A stretch of DNA of 64,000 nucleotides from Mycobacterium sp. NBC_00419 (lineage in GTDB: Bacteria > Actinomycetota > Actinomycetes > Mycobacteriales > Mycobacteriaceae): assembly GCF_036023875.1 (NCBI RefSeq), contig NZ_CP107931.1, positions 4,836,001-4,900,000 on the forward strand. The letters are read 5' to 3'. Shown piece after piece: positions 18,833 through 28,707 of this stretch. The position numbers and the translations under genes are program-made. The first letter of the stretch is position 1, and each line of letters opens with the position of its first letter. The notes under the pieces are model-generated. The model had not been told where the DNA came from and did no database searches. It was given only the letters and a program-made list of their open reading frames with translations.

Positions 18833-18976
18833 GCGCAGTACCCACCGTGTAACATGGGGTCGTTACGCGCCGTGTGACGGTGCGAACAAATCGGGTGCGG
18901 TTCACGCACATCCGCGTGTCCCGTTCCCGCGTGTCATAGCGAAGCTTCCCGAATCGGGCGGTCTTCGGTAGTGGCT

Positions 18977-19010
18977 GCCGGGCCCCAATCTCAATCGGGG
19001 AGTGCCCGGC
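18977..19010 (+). promoter_or_regulatory. Hairpin in the pnp leader
   Basis: GCCGGGC (18977-18983) pairs with GCCCGGC (19004-19010), extended by CCC/GGG on the loop side with a 3-nt bulge. It lies in the 296-bp rpsO-pnp gap, 118 nt before the pnp start. In E. coli, PNPase autoregulates through an RNase III-processed leader hairpin; a comparable role here is inference. It could instead be an rpsO terminator or attenuator. Confidence 0.4.
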
Positions 19011-19128
19011 CGCTTCGATCGACGGCCGTAGCCGTATCTCGGTTCAAGCCTCGTCGCACCCGGGGATACCTGGGTTCATCTGTGACATCGCGAAACAGTT
19101 GAATTGCAGAAAGGCTGTACGGACGTCT

Positions 19129-21378
19129 ATGTCTGTAGCTGAAATCGACGAAGGCGTGTTCGAATCGACCGCCGTCATTGACAACGGGAGCTTCGGCACC
19201 CGCACCATCCGCTTCGAGTCCGGCCGGCTGGCCCAGCAGGCCGCCGGTTCGGTCGTCGCCTACCTGGACGACGAAACCATGCTCCTGTCGGCGACCACCG
19301 CCAGCAAGAGCCCCAAGGAACACTTCGACTTCTTCCCCTTGACGATCGACGTCGAGGAGCGCATGTATGCCGCCGGGCGCATCCCCGGCTCGTTCTTCCG
19401 CCGGGAGGGCCGGCCGTCCACCGACGCGATCCTGACCTGCCGCCTCATCGACCGGCCGCTGCGCCCGTCGTTCGTCTCGGGTCTGCGCAACGAGATCCAG
19501 GTCGTCGTCACGATCCTGAGCCTTGATCCCAAGGACCTCTACGACGTGCTGGCGATCAACGCCGCGTCGGCATCCACCCAGATCTCCGGCCTGCCGTTCT
19601 CCGGCCCGGTCGGCGGCGTGCGCGTCGCACTGATCAACGGCCAGTGGGTCGCGTTCCCGACCGTCGAGCAGCTCGAAGGCGCGGTGTTCGACATGGTCGT
19701 CGCCGGCCGGGTGGTCAAAGACGGCGACGTCGCGATCATGATGGTCGAGGCCGAAGCCACCGAGAACGTCATCGAGCTGATCGCAGGCGGTGCCCAGGCG
19801 CCGAGCGAGGCCGTCGTGGCCGAGGGCCTGGAGGCAGCCAAGCCGTTCATCGCCGCGCTGTGCGCCGCGCAGAGTGAGCTGGCCAGCCGGGCCGCCAAGG
19901 AGACCGCCGACTACCCGGTGTTCCCCGATTACCAGGACGACGTCTACGCCGCGGTTGCCCACGCGGCCGGCGACTCGCTGTCGCAGGCGCTGACCATCGC
20001 CGGCAAGCACGAGCGGGACAACCGCACCGACGAGATCAAGAACGAGGTCCTGGGCGAGCTCGGCGAGACCTTCGCCGGGCGCGAGAAGGAGATCGGCGCG
20101 GCCTACCGCTCGCTGACCAAAAAGCTGGTGCGCCAGCGCATCCTGACCGATCACTTCCGCATCGACGGTCGCGGTGTCACCGATATCCGCGCGCTCTCGG
20201 CCGAGGTGGCCATCATCCCGCGCGCGCACGGGTCGGCACTGTTCGAGCGTGGCGAGACCCAGATCATGGGCGTCACCACCCTCGACATGGTCAAGATGGC
20301 TCAGCAGATCGACTCGCTGGGGCCGGAGAAGTCCAAGCGCTACATGCACCACTACAACTTCCCGCCGTATTCGACCGGTGAGACCGGCCGCGTCGGCTCG
20401 CCCAAGCGCCGCGAGATCGGCCACGGTGCGCTCGCCGAGCGGGCGCTCATGCCGGTGCTGCCGAGCGTCGAGGACTTCCCGTACGCAATCCGCCAGGTGT
20501 CGGAGGCGTTGAGCTCCAACGGTTCCACCTCGATGGGATCGGTGTGCGCATCCACCCTGTCGCTGCTGAACGCCGGTGTGCCGCTGAAGGCTCCCGTCGC
20601 CGGTATCGCGATGGGCCTGGTGTCCGACGAGGTCGACGGCGAGACCCGCTATGTCACGCTGACCGACATCCTCGGCGCCGAGGACGCGTTCGGCGACATG
20701 GACTTCAAGTGCGCAGGCACCAAGGACTTCGTCACCGCCCTGCAGCTGGACACCAAGCTCGACGGCATCCCCTCGCAGGTGCTGGCCGGGGCGCTGTCGC
20801 AGGCCAAGGACGCGCGTCTGACCATCCTCGAGGTGATGGCCGAGGCCATCGACGCCCCCGACGAGATGAGCCCGTACGCGCCGCGTGTCACCGCGATCAA
20901 GATCCCGGTGGACAAGATCGGCGAGGTCATCGGGCCCAAGGGCAAGATGATCAACTCGATCACCGAGCAGACCGGCGCCTCGATCTCCATCGAGGACGAC
21001 GGCACGGTGTTCGTGGGCGCCACCGACGGCCTCTCGGCCCAGGCGGCGATCGACATGATCAACGCGATCGCCAACCCGCAGCTGCCGAAGACCGGCGAGC
21101 GTTTCCTCGGAACCGTGGTCAAGACCACCGACTTCGGTGCCTTCGTGTCGCTGCTGCCCGGCCGCGACGGTCTGGTGCACATCTCGAAGCTGGGCCGCGG
21201 CAAGCGGATCAACAAGGTCGAGGACGTGGTCAAGCTCGGTGACAAGCTCCGGGTGGAGATCGCCGACATCGACAACCGCGGCAAGATCTCGCTGATCCTG
21301 GTCGACGAAGAGGGGGCTGCGGCTCCCGACGATGCACCGGCTCCTGTTGATGCCGATGCCGCAACCGCCAGCAGCTAA
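19129..21378 (+). CDS. pnp: Polyribonucleotide nucleotidyltransferase
   Basis: 749 aa from ATG 19129. 3'-5' phosphorolytic exoribonuclease with two RNase PH domains (about 15-150 and 330-560), an intervening helical domain, then a KH domain ([16 protein letters not shown]) and an S1 domain ([23 protein letters not shown]). Catalytic-core residues lie in [19 protein letters not shown]. In mycobacteria it is also called GpsI. It is the first gene of a run continuing into pepR, a nitronate monooxygenase and a beta-lactamase; the pepR start overlaps its 3' end. Confidence 0.97.
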   Translation: MSVAEIDEGVFESTAVIDNGSFGTRTIRFESGRLAQQAAGSVVAYLDDETMLLSATTASKSPKEHFDFFPLTIDVEERMYAAGRIPGSFFRREGRPSTDAILTCRLIDRPLRPSFVSGLRNEIQVVVTILSLDPKDLYDVLAINAASASTQISGLPFSGPVGGVRVALINGQWVAFPTVEQLEGAVFDMVVAGRVVKDGDVAIMMVEAEATENVIELIAGGAQAPSEAVVAEGLEAAKPFIAALCAAQSELASRAAKETADYPVFPDYQDDVYAAVAHAAGDSLSQALTIAGKHERDNRTDEIKNEVLGELGETFAGREKEIGAAYRSLTKKLVRQRILTDHFRIDGRGVTDIRALSAEVAIIPRAHGSALFERGETQIMGVTTLDMVKMAQQIDSLGPEKSKRYMHHYNFPPYSTGETGRVGSPKRREIGHGALAERALMPVLPSVEDFPYAIRQVSEALSSNGSTSMGSVCASTLSLLNAGVPLKAPVAGIAMGLVSDEVDGETRYVTLTDILGAEDAFGDMDFKCAGTKDFVTALQLDTKLDGIPSQVLAGALSQAKDARLTILEVMAEAIDAPDEMSPYAPRVTAIKIPVDKIGEVIGPKGKMINSITEQTGASISIEDDGTVFVGATDGLSAQAAIDMINAIANPQLPKTGERFLGTVVKTTDFGAFVSLLPGRDGLVHISKLGRGKRINKVEDVVKLGDKLRVEIADIDNRGKISLILVDEEGAAAPDDAPAPVDADAATASS

Positions 21379-22696
21379 CGCCTTACGCCGCAGCCGGCGC
21401 GTCTCTGACGCGCCGGCTGCGGTGCGGCGCACCGTCCTTGCCGGTGGTCTCCGCGTCGTCACCGAGTACATCCCCTCGGTGCGGTCGGCATCGGTCGGGG
21501 TCTGGGTCAACGTGGGTTCGCGCGACGAGGGCCCGACCGTGGCCGGCGCCGCGCACTTCCTCGAACACCTGCTGTTCAAGGCGACCCCTACGCGCACCGC
21601 GGTGGACATCGCGCAATCCGTCGATGCCGTCGGCGGTGAGCTGAACGCGTTCACGTCCAAAGAGCACACCTGCTATTACGCGCACGTCCTCGACGAGGAC
21701 CTCGAACTGGCCATCGACCTGGTGGCCGACGTGGTGCTCAACGGGCGCTGCGCCGCCGGGGACGTCGAGCTCGAACGTGACGTAGTGCTCGAAGAGATCG
21801 CCATGCGCGACGACGACCCCGAGGACGCCCTCGGAGATGTCTTTCTGTCGGCCATGTTCGGCGACCACCCGGTGGGGCGCCCGGTGATCGGCAGCGTCGA
21901 ATCGGTGTCGTCGATGACCCGCTCGCAACTGCACTCCTTCCACGTCCGCCGCTATACCCCGGAGCGCATGGTGGTGGCCGTCGCCGGCAACGTCGACCAC
22001 GACGAGGTCGTCAGGTTGGTGCGGGAGTACTTCGGCCCCAAGCTGATTCGCGGCCGCAAGCCGCGGCCGCCGCGCACCGGCAGCGGCCGGCTCAGCGGCC
22101 GGCCCAGCCTGGTGCTGATCAACCGCGACGCCGAGCAGACCCACATGTCGCTCGGAGTACGGGTGCCCGGCCGGCACTGGCGGCACCGCTGGGCGCTGTC
22201 GGTGCTCAACACCGCACTCGGCGGGGGCCTGAGTTCGCGGCTGTTCCAGGAGATCCGTGAGACCCGCGGGCTGGCGTACTCGGTGTACTCGACCATCGAC
22301 ACCTTCTGTGACAGCGGTGCGCTGTCGGTGTACGCGGGCTGCCTGCCCGAGCGTTTCGACGAGGTGGTGCGGTTGACCACCGAGGTGCTCGACAGCGTGG
22401 CGCGCGACGGCCTCACCGAGGCCGAACTCCGGATCGCCAAGGGCTCGATTCGCGGCGGAATGGTGCTCGGCCTGGAGGATTCCGCCTCGCGGATGAACCG
22501 GCTGGGCCGCAGCGAGTTGAACTACGGCGGGTACCGCAGCGTCACCAGCACCCTCGACCACATCAACGCCGTCACCCTCGACGAGGTCAACGCCGTCGCC
22601 CGCGAGGTGCTGACCAACCCGTTCGGTGCCGCGGTGCTCGGACCGGTGCGCTCTAAACGATCGCTGCCACAACCTCTTCGACGGATTGCGGGCTAG
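21356..22696 (+). CDS. pepR: Zinc protease PepR (M16 family)
   Basis: About 446 aa. Three in-frame ATGs (21332, 21350, 21356) precede the conserved part; 21356 is my choice, still overlapping pnp by 23 bp. The inverted zinc motif HFLEH (in [18 protein letters not shown]) gives the two His ligands and catalytic Glu, with the third ligand in [13 protein letters not shown]; the C-terminal R/Y pair occurs in [13 protein letters not shown]16 enzymes process peptides; the mycobacterial PepR (Rv2782c) occupies the same place after gpsI. Confidence 0.93.
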   Translation: MPQPPAANALRRSRRVSDAPAAVRRTVLAGGLRVVTEYIPSVRSASVGVWVNVGSRDEGPTVAGAAHFLEHLLFKATPTRTAVDIAQSVDAVGGELNAFTSKEHTCYYAHVLDEDLELAIDLVADVVLNGRCAAGDVELERDVVLEEIAMRDDDPEDALGDVFLSAMFGDHPVGRPVIGSVESVSSMTRSQLHSFHVRRYTPERMVVAVAGNVDHDEVVRLVREYFGPKLIRGRKPRPPRTGSGRLSGRPSLVLINRDAEQTHMSLGVRVPGRHWRHRWALSVLNTALGGGLSSRLFQEIRETRGLAYSVYSTIDTFCDSGALSVYAGCLPERFDEVVRLTTEVLDSVARDGLTEAELRIAKGSIRGGMVLGLEDSASRMNRLGRSELNYGGYRSVTSTLDHINAVTLDEVNAVAREVLTNPFGAAVLGPVRSKRSLPQPLRRIAG

Positions 22697-22699
22697 CCC

Positions 22700-23725
22700 T
22701 TGACCTTCAGCCTGCGTGATCTGGCCGTTCCCCTCGTGGGAGCGCCGATGGCAGGCGGTCCGGGTACTGCCGCGCTGGCGGCCGCGGTGTCGAACGCGGG
22801 CGGGCTGGGTTTCCTGGCGGCGGGATATCTCACCGCGGAGAAGTTCGCCGAGATGATCGCCGCGACCCGTTCGTTGAGCACCGGCCCGATCGGGGTCAAT
22901 CTCTTTGTGCCGCAACCCTCGGTGGCGACCGATGCGGCACTGCACCATTACCGAGAGCTGCTGGCGCCGCTGGCTGCGCGCTACGGCGCCGAACTCGGCG
23001 TCCCGCATGCCGATGACGACGCCTGGCAGGCCAAGCTCGACGTGGTCGCCGACACCGCACCGGAGGTGGTGTCGTTCACGTTCGGCTGCCCGGCACCGGA
23101 AGTCCTTGCCCGGCTGCGTAATCGGGGCGTGTTGACGACGGTGACGGTGACCTCGGTCGAGGAGGCCGGGATTGCGGTGGCCGCCGGCGCCGACGCCCTG
23201 GTGGTCCAGGGGCCCGAAGCCGGTGGGCATCGCGGCACATTCGACCCGGCACGCAGGCCGGGGGAGATCCCGCTGGATGTGCTGCTGGCTCAGATCGGTG
23301 CGGCCCACGACATCGCCGTGATCGCCGCAGGCGGCATCGCCACCGCCGCCGACGTGCGGCGCGTCCTGGATGCGGGCGCGGCCGCCGCCCAGGCCGGAAC
23401 CGCGTTCCTGTGCTCGGATGAAGCCGGCACCAATCCTGTTCACCGCCAGGCGCTATCGGATCCGGCGTTCTCGCACACCGTGGTGACGTGTGCGTTCTCC
23501 GGTCGGTACGCACGCGGTCTGGCCAACGACTTCACCGAGCGCTTCGACCCCGTCGCGCCGCTGGGTTATCCCGACGTCAACCAGATGACCGGCGCGATGC
23601 GCCGCGCCGCTGTCGCCGCCGGCGATCCGCACGGCACCAACTTGTGGGCGGGCACGGCGTGGCGGGCCACCACAGCGGGCAGTGCCGCCGACATCGTCGC
23701 GGCGATGACCCGGGAGGTCCGGTGA
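22700..23725 (+). CDS. Nitronate monooxygenase / 2-nitropropane dioxygenase-like
   Basis: 341 aa, TTG start 3 nt after pepR. FMN-dependent TIM barrel: N-terminal VPLVGAPMAGGPGTAALAAAV, the ALVVQGPEAGGHRGTF catalytic-His region, and the phosphate-binding IAAGGIATAADVRRVLDAGA. The family oxidises alkyl nitronates (propionate-3-nitronate detoxification). It corresponds to Rv2781c downstream of pepR. Its stop overlaps the start of the beta-lactamase gene by 4 bp. Confidence 0.9.
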   Translation: MTFSLRDLAVPLVGAPMAGGPGTAALAAAVSNAGGLGFLAAGYLTAEKFAEMIAATRSLSTGPIGVNLFVPQPSVATDAALHHYRELLAPLAARYGAELGVPHADDDAWQAKLDVVADTAPEVVSFTFGCPAPEVLARLRNRGVLTTVTVTSVEEAGIAVAAGADALVVQGPEAGGHRGTFDPARRPGEIPLDVLLAQIGAAHDIAVIAAGGIATAADVRRVLDAGAAAAQAGTAFLCSDEAGTNPVHRQALSDPAFSHTVVTCAFSGRYARGLANDFTERFDPVAPLGYPDVNQMTGAMRRAAVAAGDPHGTNLWAGTAWRATTAGSAADIVAAMTREVR

Positions 23726-24633
23726 GGCTCTCCCGTCGTCACATGCTTCTGGCCACGGTGACGGTGACCGCTGCCGCAGCATGCGGGCGCACCGACTACA
23801 CACCGCCACGATTGAGCGACCCCGCTGAGCCGCTGCCACCGCTGGACGAACGCATCGGCATGCTGGAGAAGCGGCACGACGCGGTCGTCGGCCTCTACGG
23901 TGCCAATCTCGACTCGAACCAGACGGTGGCCCACCGCGACAACGACACGTTCGCCGTGTGCTCGACCTTCAAGGCCTACCTCGCCGCGCGGATACTGCAG
24001 AAGGCGCAGCTCGGCGAACTGCAGATGACAGACACGTTGCGGGTCGATCCCGTTGCAGTGCTTCCCAATTCGCCGATCTCCGGGCCCAAGGCGGGCACCA
24101 CCCTGACACTCGGCGAGCTGTGTCAGGCGGTTCTGCAGCGCAGCGACAACACCGCGGCCAACATGCTGCTGACGGTCATCGGCGGACCGCAGGCGATCAC
24201 CGGCTTCGCTCGCTCGATCGGCGACGACCGCACCCGGCTGGACCGCTGGGAGACCGAATTGAACTCCGCACTGCCCGGCGACCCGCGTGACACCAGCACA
24301 CCGCGTGCGCTCGGCGGGGGATTCCGGGCGATGCTCACCGGTGACGTGCTCGACCCGGCGCATCGCCGGCAGTTGGACGACTGGATGCGCGCCAACGTCA
24401 CCTCCAGCATGAGGGCCGGTCTGCAACCGGGATGGACGTCGGCCGACAAGACCGGCAGCGGCGACTACGCCAGCACCAACGACATCGGAATCGTTTACGG
24501 GCCCAACGGCGAACGCATTCTGCTGGCCGTCATGACGCGAACCCGATCCGACAACGCCAACGCCGAGCCGCTGCGGCAGCTCATCGCCGACGTGACCACG
24601 TTGGCCCTGCCGACTCTGCGTGGTCAGGGTTAG
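23722..24633 (+). CDS. Class A beta-lactamase, predicted Tat lipoprotein
   Basis: 303 aa. The GTG at 23722 gives VRLSRRHMLLA: a twin-arginine motif, a hydrophobic segment and Cys21 as a possible lipid-modified residue. The complete class A active site is present: S81-T-F-K84, S141-D-N143, E177 with N181 (ETELN) and K243-T-G245. It should hydrolyse beta-lactams outside the membrane. Translation is coupled to the nitronate monooxygenase gene by overlap, an unusual position since M. tuberculosis blaC lies elsewhere. Spectrum cannot be read. Confidence 0.93.
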   Translation: MRLSRRHMLLATVTVTAAAACGRTDYTPPRLSDPAEPLPPLDERIGMLEKRHDAVVGLYGANLDSNQTVAHRDNDTFAVCSTFKAYLAARILQKAQLGELQMTDTLRVDPVAVLPNSPISGPKAGTTLTLGELCQAVLQRSDNTAANMLLTVIGGPQAITGFARSIGDDRTRLDRWETELNSALPGDPRDTSTPRALGGGFRAMLTGDVLDPAHRRQLDDWMRANVTSSMRAGLQPGWTSADKTGSGDYASTNDIGIVYGPNGERILLAVMTRTRSDNANAEPLRQLIADVTTLALPTLRGQG

Positions 24634-24643
24634 ACGCACGAGT

Positions 24644-25033
24644 ATGCAACCGACCGACGCGTGCCCCTGCGGGTCAGGCAACGCATTCGGCCACTGCTGT
24701 CTGGCACTTCACCGGGGCGAGCATCAGGCCGCGACCGCCGAACAGTTGATGCGCGCCCGATACAGCGCATATGCCGTCGGCAATCTCGACTACGTCTGGC
24801 AGACCTGGCACCCACGCACCCGGCCGGCCACACTGACGCCGGACGGCAGGCTGACCTGGACCGGGCTGCAGGTTCTCGACACTGTCGGTGGGCAGGCGCA
24901 GGATCAGAGCGGTGAGGTCGAGTTCCGTGCCCACTACCGCAGCGAGGACCGAACCGGGTCGCTGCATGAACGGTCCCGGTTCAGCGTGCGAGCCCGCCGC
25001 TGGTTCTACGTCGACGGAGATCTTGTCGACTGA
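24644..25033 (+). CDS. YchJ-family SEC-C zinc-motif protein
   Basis: 129 aa from ATG 24644. The N-terminal SEC-C-like zinc motif CPCGSGNAFGHCC is complete; LMRARYSAYAVGNLDYVWQTW matches the YchJ/NTF2-like middle domain and RSRFSVRARRWFYVDGDL the C-terminal strand. Family function is not established. It lies 10 bp after the beta-lactamase gene and may be co-transcribed with it. Confidence 0.88.
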   Translation: MQPTDACPCGSGNAFGHCCLALHRGEHQAATAEQLMRARYSAYAVGNLDYVWQTWHPRTRPATLTPDGRLTWTGLQVLDTVGGQAQDQSGEVEFRAHYRSEDRTGSLHERSRFSVRARRWFYVDGDLVD

Positions 25034-25107
25034 CTGGCACGGCCGCGATGAGTTTTCGGTGCCGCGGTGGTCAGTCAAGGGGTCAACACATCGTTGAAAG
25101 GATCATC

Positions 25108-25908
25108 GTGAGTGATTACACCGCCCCGGTCGGGGCTCCCATCTGGTTCGACCTGATGAGCAGTGACCCCGCACGTGCCGCGGAGTTCTATCACCAGATC
25201 TTCGGCTGGGAACTGGAGGGCCCACCGCAACCGGAGTTCGGCGGCTACCAGAACTTCACCCTCAACGGTAAGCCGGTCGCGGGGCTGTCACCGCACATGG
25301 AGGAGGCCGGTCCGGCGAACATCTGGTCGGTGTACCTGCACACCAACGACAGCCAGGCCACCGTCGCTGCGGCGGAGGCCGCGGGCGGAAAGGTGATGGT
25401 GCCGCCCATGCCGGTGGGCGATCTGGGCACGATGATGGTGGTCGTCGACCCGGCGGGTGCCGTCATCGGCTTCTGGCAGCCCGGCACCCATCCCGGGTTC
25501 ACCGAGTGGGGCGTGCACGGGGCGCCGTACTGGTTCGAATGCCAGAGCAAGGACTATGAGGCGTCCCTGGAGTTCTACCGGTCGGTCCTGGATACGCGCA
25601 TCGACGAGATCGGAACGGGTGGCGACCCTGATGCCGTCGGACCCGACCGCTACGGCCAGGTGTTCGCCGGGGAGAGCGCCTATTCGGGAATCATGGATTC
25701 GGTCAAGCTCATGCCCGACGAGGTTCCGTCGTTCTGGCAGGTGTACGTCACCGTCGACGACGTGGCCGCGACGGTGAAGCAGGTCGAGGGGCTCGGCGGG
25801 CAGTTACTGATGCCCGTCGAGGACACGCCCTACGGCACCCTGGCGGCGATCAAGGATCCGCTGGGTGCGCTGATCTGCCTCGGTCATCCGCCCGCCGGCA
25901 TGGGCTGA
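25108..25908 (+). CDS. Two-domain VOC (glyoxalase/bleomycin-resistance) family protein
   Basis: 266 aa from GTG 25108 after a GAAAGGA ribosome site. Two tandem VOC modules (about 5-125 and 135-263): first GAPIWFDLMSSDPARAAEFYHQIFGW, second GAPYWFECQSKDYEASLEFYRSVL. This arrangement matches the actinobacterial hydroxylase/glyoxalase-like group (27 kDa antigen-type). Metal ligands are not all obvious. Substrate unknown. Separated from convergent ald by a strong hairpin. Confidence 0.88.
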   Translation: MSDYTAPVGAPIWFDLMSSDPARAAEFYHQIFGWELEGPPQPEFGGYQNFTLNGKPVAGLSPHMEEAGPANIWSVYLHTNDSQATVAAAEAAGGKVMVPPMPVGDLGTMMVVVDPAGAVIGFWQPGTHPGFTEWGVHGAPYWFECQSKDYEASLEFYRSVLDTRIDEIGTGGDPDAVGPDRYGQVFAGESAYSGIMDSVKLMPDEVPSFWQVYVTVDDVAATVKQVEGLGGQLLMPVEDTPYGTLAAIKDPLGALICLGHPPAGMG

Positions 25909-25921
25909 GCCCCAATACCAA

Positions 25922-25955
25922 CGGACCGGGACGCTCGAGGAGCTGTCCCGGTCCG
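25922..25955. terminator. Bidirectional terminator hairpin between VOC gene and ald
   Basis: Perfect 11-bp stem CGGACCGGGAC (25922-25932) / GTCCCGGTCCG (25945-25955), with a 12-nt loop, between the stops of two convergent genes. There is no T-tract, which is common for mycobacterial terminators. Confidence 0.7.
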
Positions 25956-25990
25956 CTGTGTGGAGGTGAGCTGTTGGCTCACATGAGGTT

Positions 25991-27106
25991 TCAGGCCAGC
26001 AGGCCGGCCGGTTCGGTGTAGGGCAGCTCGAGGTCGTGGGCGACCTCGGCATTGAGCAACTGACCCTCGTGGGTCGAGAGGCCCTTGGCCAGCGCCTGAT
26101 CGGCCAGGCAGGCGCCCTGCCAGCCCTTGTCAGCCAGCTTGAGCACGTACGGCATGGTGGCGTTGGTCAGCGCGTAGGTCGAGGTGCGCGGCACCGCGCC
26201 GGGCATGTTCGCGACGCAGTAGAACACCGAGTTGTGGACGTTGAACGTCGGGTTGTCGTGCGTGGTGGGCTTGGAATCCTCGAAGCAGCCACCCTGGTCG
26301 ATCGCGATGTCGACCAGAACCGAACCCGGCTTCATCTGTGCCACAGTCTCATTGGTGACCAGCTTGGGCGCCTTGGCGCCGGGGACCAGCACGGCGCCGA
26401 TCACCAGGTCGGCCTGCTTGACGGCGTCCTCGAGGTCCAGTCGCGACGAATAGCGGGTCTCGATGGCGCCGCCGTACTCGGCGTCGATCTTGCGCAGGAT
26501 GTTGACGTTGAGGTCGAAGACCGTGACGTGCGCGCCCATACCCCAGGCGACGGCTGCGGCGTTGTCGCCGGCCATCCCGCCGCCGATCACCACGACGCGG
26601 GCCGGGGCGACACCGGGGACACCGCCCATCAGCACGCCGCGCCCGCCCTGGGTGCGCATCAGGTGGTAGGCACCGACCTGAGCGGACAACCGGCCGGCGA
26701 CCTCACTCATGGGGGCGAGCAGCGGCAGCGCGCCGTCGGCCGTCTGCACGGTCTCATAGGCGATCGAGGTGGTGCCGGACGCCAACAGCGCGTCGGTACA
26801 CGGGCGCGAAGCGGCCAGGTGCAGGTAGGTGAACAGGGTCTGGCCCTTACGCATCCGGGCGTATTCCGGCTCGATGGGCTCCTTCACCTTGAGCAGCAGG
26901 TCGGCCTGGGCCCACACGTCGTCGGCGCTGGCGACGAGCTGCGCACCGGCGGCCTTGAAGTCGCCGTCGGGGATGGCCGAACCGTCGCCCGCACCGGCCT
27001 GGACCATGACGTCATGGCCGCGGCGGACCAGTTCGGACACACCGGCCGGGGTGATGGCGACGCGGTACTCGTTGTTCTTGATCTCGGTCGGGATGCCGAC
27101 ACGCAT
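25991..27106 (-). CDS. ald: L-alanine dehydrogenase
   Basis: 371 aa from ATG 27106, chosen because [20 protein letters not shown] is the invariant N-terminus and a CAAGGAGC ribosome site precedes it; the ORF to 27169 is an artefactual extension. NAD-dependent interconversion of alanine and pyruvate plus ammonia. Motifs: [10 protein letters not shown], catalytic-His region [13 protein letters not shown]-binding [14 protein letters not shown], and VAIDQGG-type [13 protein letters not shown]. It is divergent from aldR, its expected Lrp-type activator/repressor, across a 95-bp gap. Confidence 0.96.
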   Translation of the reverse strand: MRVGIPTEIKNNEYRVAITPAGVSELVRRGHDVMVQAGAGDGSAIPDGDFKAAGAQLVASADDVWAQADLLLKVKEPIEPEYARMRKGQTLFTYLHLAASRPCTDALLASGTTSIAYETVQTADGALPLLAPMSEVAGRLSAQVGAYHLMRTQGGRGVLMGGVPGVAPARVVVIGGGMAGDNAAAVAWGMGAHVTVFDLNVNILRKIDAEYGGAIETRYSSRLDLEDAVKQADLVIGAVLVPGAKAPKLVTNETVAQMKPGSVLVDIAIDQGGCFEDSKPTTHDNPTFNVHNSVFYCVANMPGAVPRTSTYALTNATMPYVLKLADKGWQGACLADQALAKGLSTHEGQLLNAEVAHDLELPYTEPAGLLA

Positions 27107-27201
27107 GATCGCTCCTTGATCGGGGTTTGGGCTTACAAGAATTGTGAAGAAGCTGCGGACTTTATTCAATCAGGATGACAAAGATTCGATAAGGTCATGG
27201 C

Positions 27202-27714
27202 ATGGCTGAAGGATCTGCGAAATTGGCGGCTCGATCCGGGTCTGCGCCGAAGGATGTTCGGGCCGATCTCGACGACGTGGACCGTCGCATCCTGGCGCTG
27301 CTGCACGCCGATGCCCGGGTCTCCAACAGTGCCCTGGCCGACGCGGTCGGCATCGCCCCGTCGACCTGCCACGGCCGGGTCCGCCGGCTGCAGGATCTCG
27401 GCGTGATCCGAGGCTTCTATGCCGACATCGATCCGGCCGCGATCGGGCTGTCGTTGCAGGCGATGGTCTCGGTGAGCCTGCAGTCCAACGCCCGCGGCAA
27501 GATCGGCACGTTCATCGAGCACATCCGCCGCAAGCCCCAGGTGATGGATGTCTACTTTCTGGCCGGGGCCGACGATTTCATCATTCACGTGGCTGCCCGT
27601 GACACCGACGACCTGCGCGCGTTCGTCGTGGAGAACCTCAACGCCGACGCCGATGTGGCCGGCACCCAGACCTCGCTGATCTTCGAGCACCTACGCGGAG
27701 CCGCCCCGCTGTGA
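27202..27714 (+). CDS. aldR: Lrp/AsnC-family regulator AldR
   Basis: 170 aa. The N-terminal AsnC helix-turn-helix (DDVDRRILALLHADARVSNS, then VGIAPSTCHGRVRRLQDLGV) and C-terminal RAM ligand-binding domain (PQVMDVYFLAGADDFIIHVA) are clear. In mycobacteria AldR controls the divergent ald in response to alanine, and that arrangement is preserved. The 3' end overlaps the convergent PE-PPE-domain gene by 24 bp. Confidence 0.93.
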   Translation: MAEGSAKLAARSGSAPKDVRADLDDVDRRILALLHADARVSNSALADAVGIAPSTCHGRVRRLQDLGVIRGFYADIDPAAIGLSLQAMVSVSLQSNARGKIGTFIEHIRRKPQVMDVYFLAGADDFIIHVAARDTDDLRAFVVENLNADADVAGTQTSLIFEHLRGAAPL

Positions 27715-28662
27715 ATGACGCCCGACAGTAACGCTGTGGCGGCTTTCGGCCCGCTTTGTCGCCGTGGCGTTACTGCCGGCCGCCCGCTTGGCCGAACCCG
27801 TCGCGCGGGCGGGTGACGCCTTGTGCTGTAGCGCGGCGGCCGTGGAGGTAGATGTAGCCGCGGGTGTGGGGTCGGGGATGTCCACGGGCCGGTGGTAGGC
27901 CTTCTCGACGATCGGCCGCAGTGCGTTGTCGAGGGCCGGCGCCAGTGGCCCGGCCCAGGCCACCAACGGCAAGGTGTCGTTGGGCACCCAGACGTAGGTG
28001 ACGTTGCCGGGTTGTCCGCCCACCTCAGGGGTGTAGCGGACATTGCGGGGGTCGTTGAGGTCGACCTTCCAGTAGTCGGTGTGCGTGGTGAACATCCCGA
28101 CGACGGCGTTGGCCACCGCGAGCAGGTTGGTGGTGTCGTCGGGCCAGTCCGCCCAGCCGTCGTACTGCCGGATCACCTCGGTGCCCTGGTAGGCGGTGTC
28201 GATGGGCAGCCACGGCGCCCCGGGGCCTTCGGTGGTGACCCGTCGGCCGCCGTAGGGGTTCTCCGGATTGCCGATCGACACCCACGACACCCGTGCCGGG
28301 TCCGGGGCGTTGGCCGGGTCGGCAGCCCAGTTCCGCAGGTCGGAGTAGATGACCTGGCCGCCCTGGCTATGCCCGAACAGCACCACCTGCTCGTCGGCGG
28401 GAAGCGCCGCGATCGCCGCCCGCACGTTGGCCGCGCCCTGGTCGGTGAAGGTGTTGGCCGGGAAGGCGAAGTAGTCGACGGGCTGGCAGTGGTTGGGGGA
28501 GGTGCACTGGTCGCCGCGAAGCTGCAGCGGGGTGAAGTGCAGCAGGTGCTGCATACCGACTATCCCGCCCTCGAGGGTCAGGACGGTTGCCGCGTGGCCC
28601 AGCGGTGCCGCCGCGATCAGTGCGGCACTCATCATCGTTGCCAGTGCTGCTCGTCTGCGCAT
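27691..28662 (-). CDS. Secreted PE-PPE-domain serine esterase
   Basis: 323 aa from ATG 28662, preceded by a GGGGAGG ribosome site; the upstream start at 28704 is unlikely. Signal peptide ends near LGHA. The domain is the alpha/beta-hydrolase PE-PPE (PF08237-type) fold, with nucleophile elbow GHSQGG and the following WVSIGNPENPYGG. The C-terminal 60 residues are basic, Ala/Ser/Thr-rich and probably disordered. Unlike classical PE/PPE proteins there is no PE or PPE N-terminus. Predicted esterase/lipase acting in the envelope; substrate unknown. Confidence 0.85.
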   Translation of the reverse strand: MRRRAALATMMSAALIAAAPLGHAATVLTLEGGIVGMQHLLHFTPLQLRGDQCTSPNHCQPVDYFAFPANTFTDQGAANVRAAIAALPADEQVVLFGHSQGGQVIYSDLRNWAADPANAPDPARVSWVSIGNPENPYGGRRVTTEGPGAPWLPIDTAYQGTEVIRQYDGWADWPDDTTNLLAVANAVVGMFTTHTDYWKVDLNDPRNVRYTPEVGGQPGNVTYVWVPNDTLPLVAWAGPLAPALDNALRPIVEKAYHRPVDIPDPTPAATSTSTAAALQHKASPARATGSAKRAAGSNATATKRAESRHSVTVGRHSQRGGSA

Positions 28663-28707
28663 CCCGACCTCCCCTCGCCGACAGTAACGCCGCGATGGCC
28701 GCAATGG

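Noticed and set aside
18991..21669. 892-codon minus-strand ORF opposite pnp
   Set aside because: Entirely antisense to pnp, no family resemblance, biased composition; shadow frame.
21383..23443. 686-codon minus-strand ORF opposite pepR and the nitronate monooxygenase gene
   Set aside because: Antisense shadow of two conserved genes.
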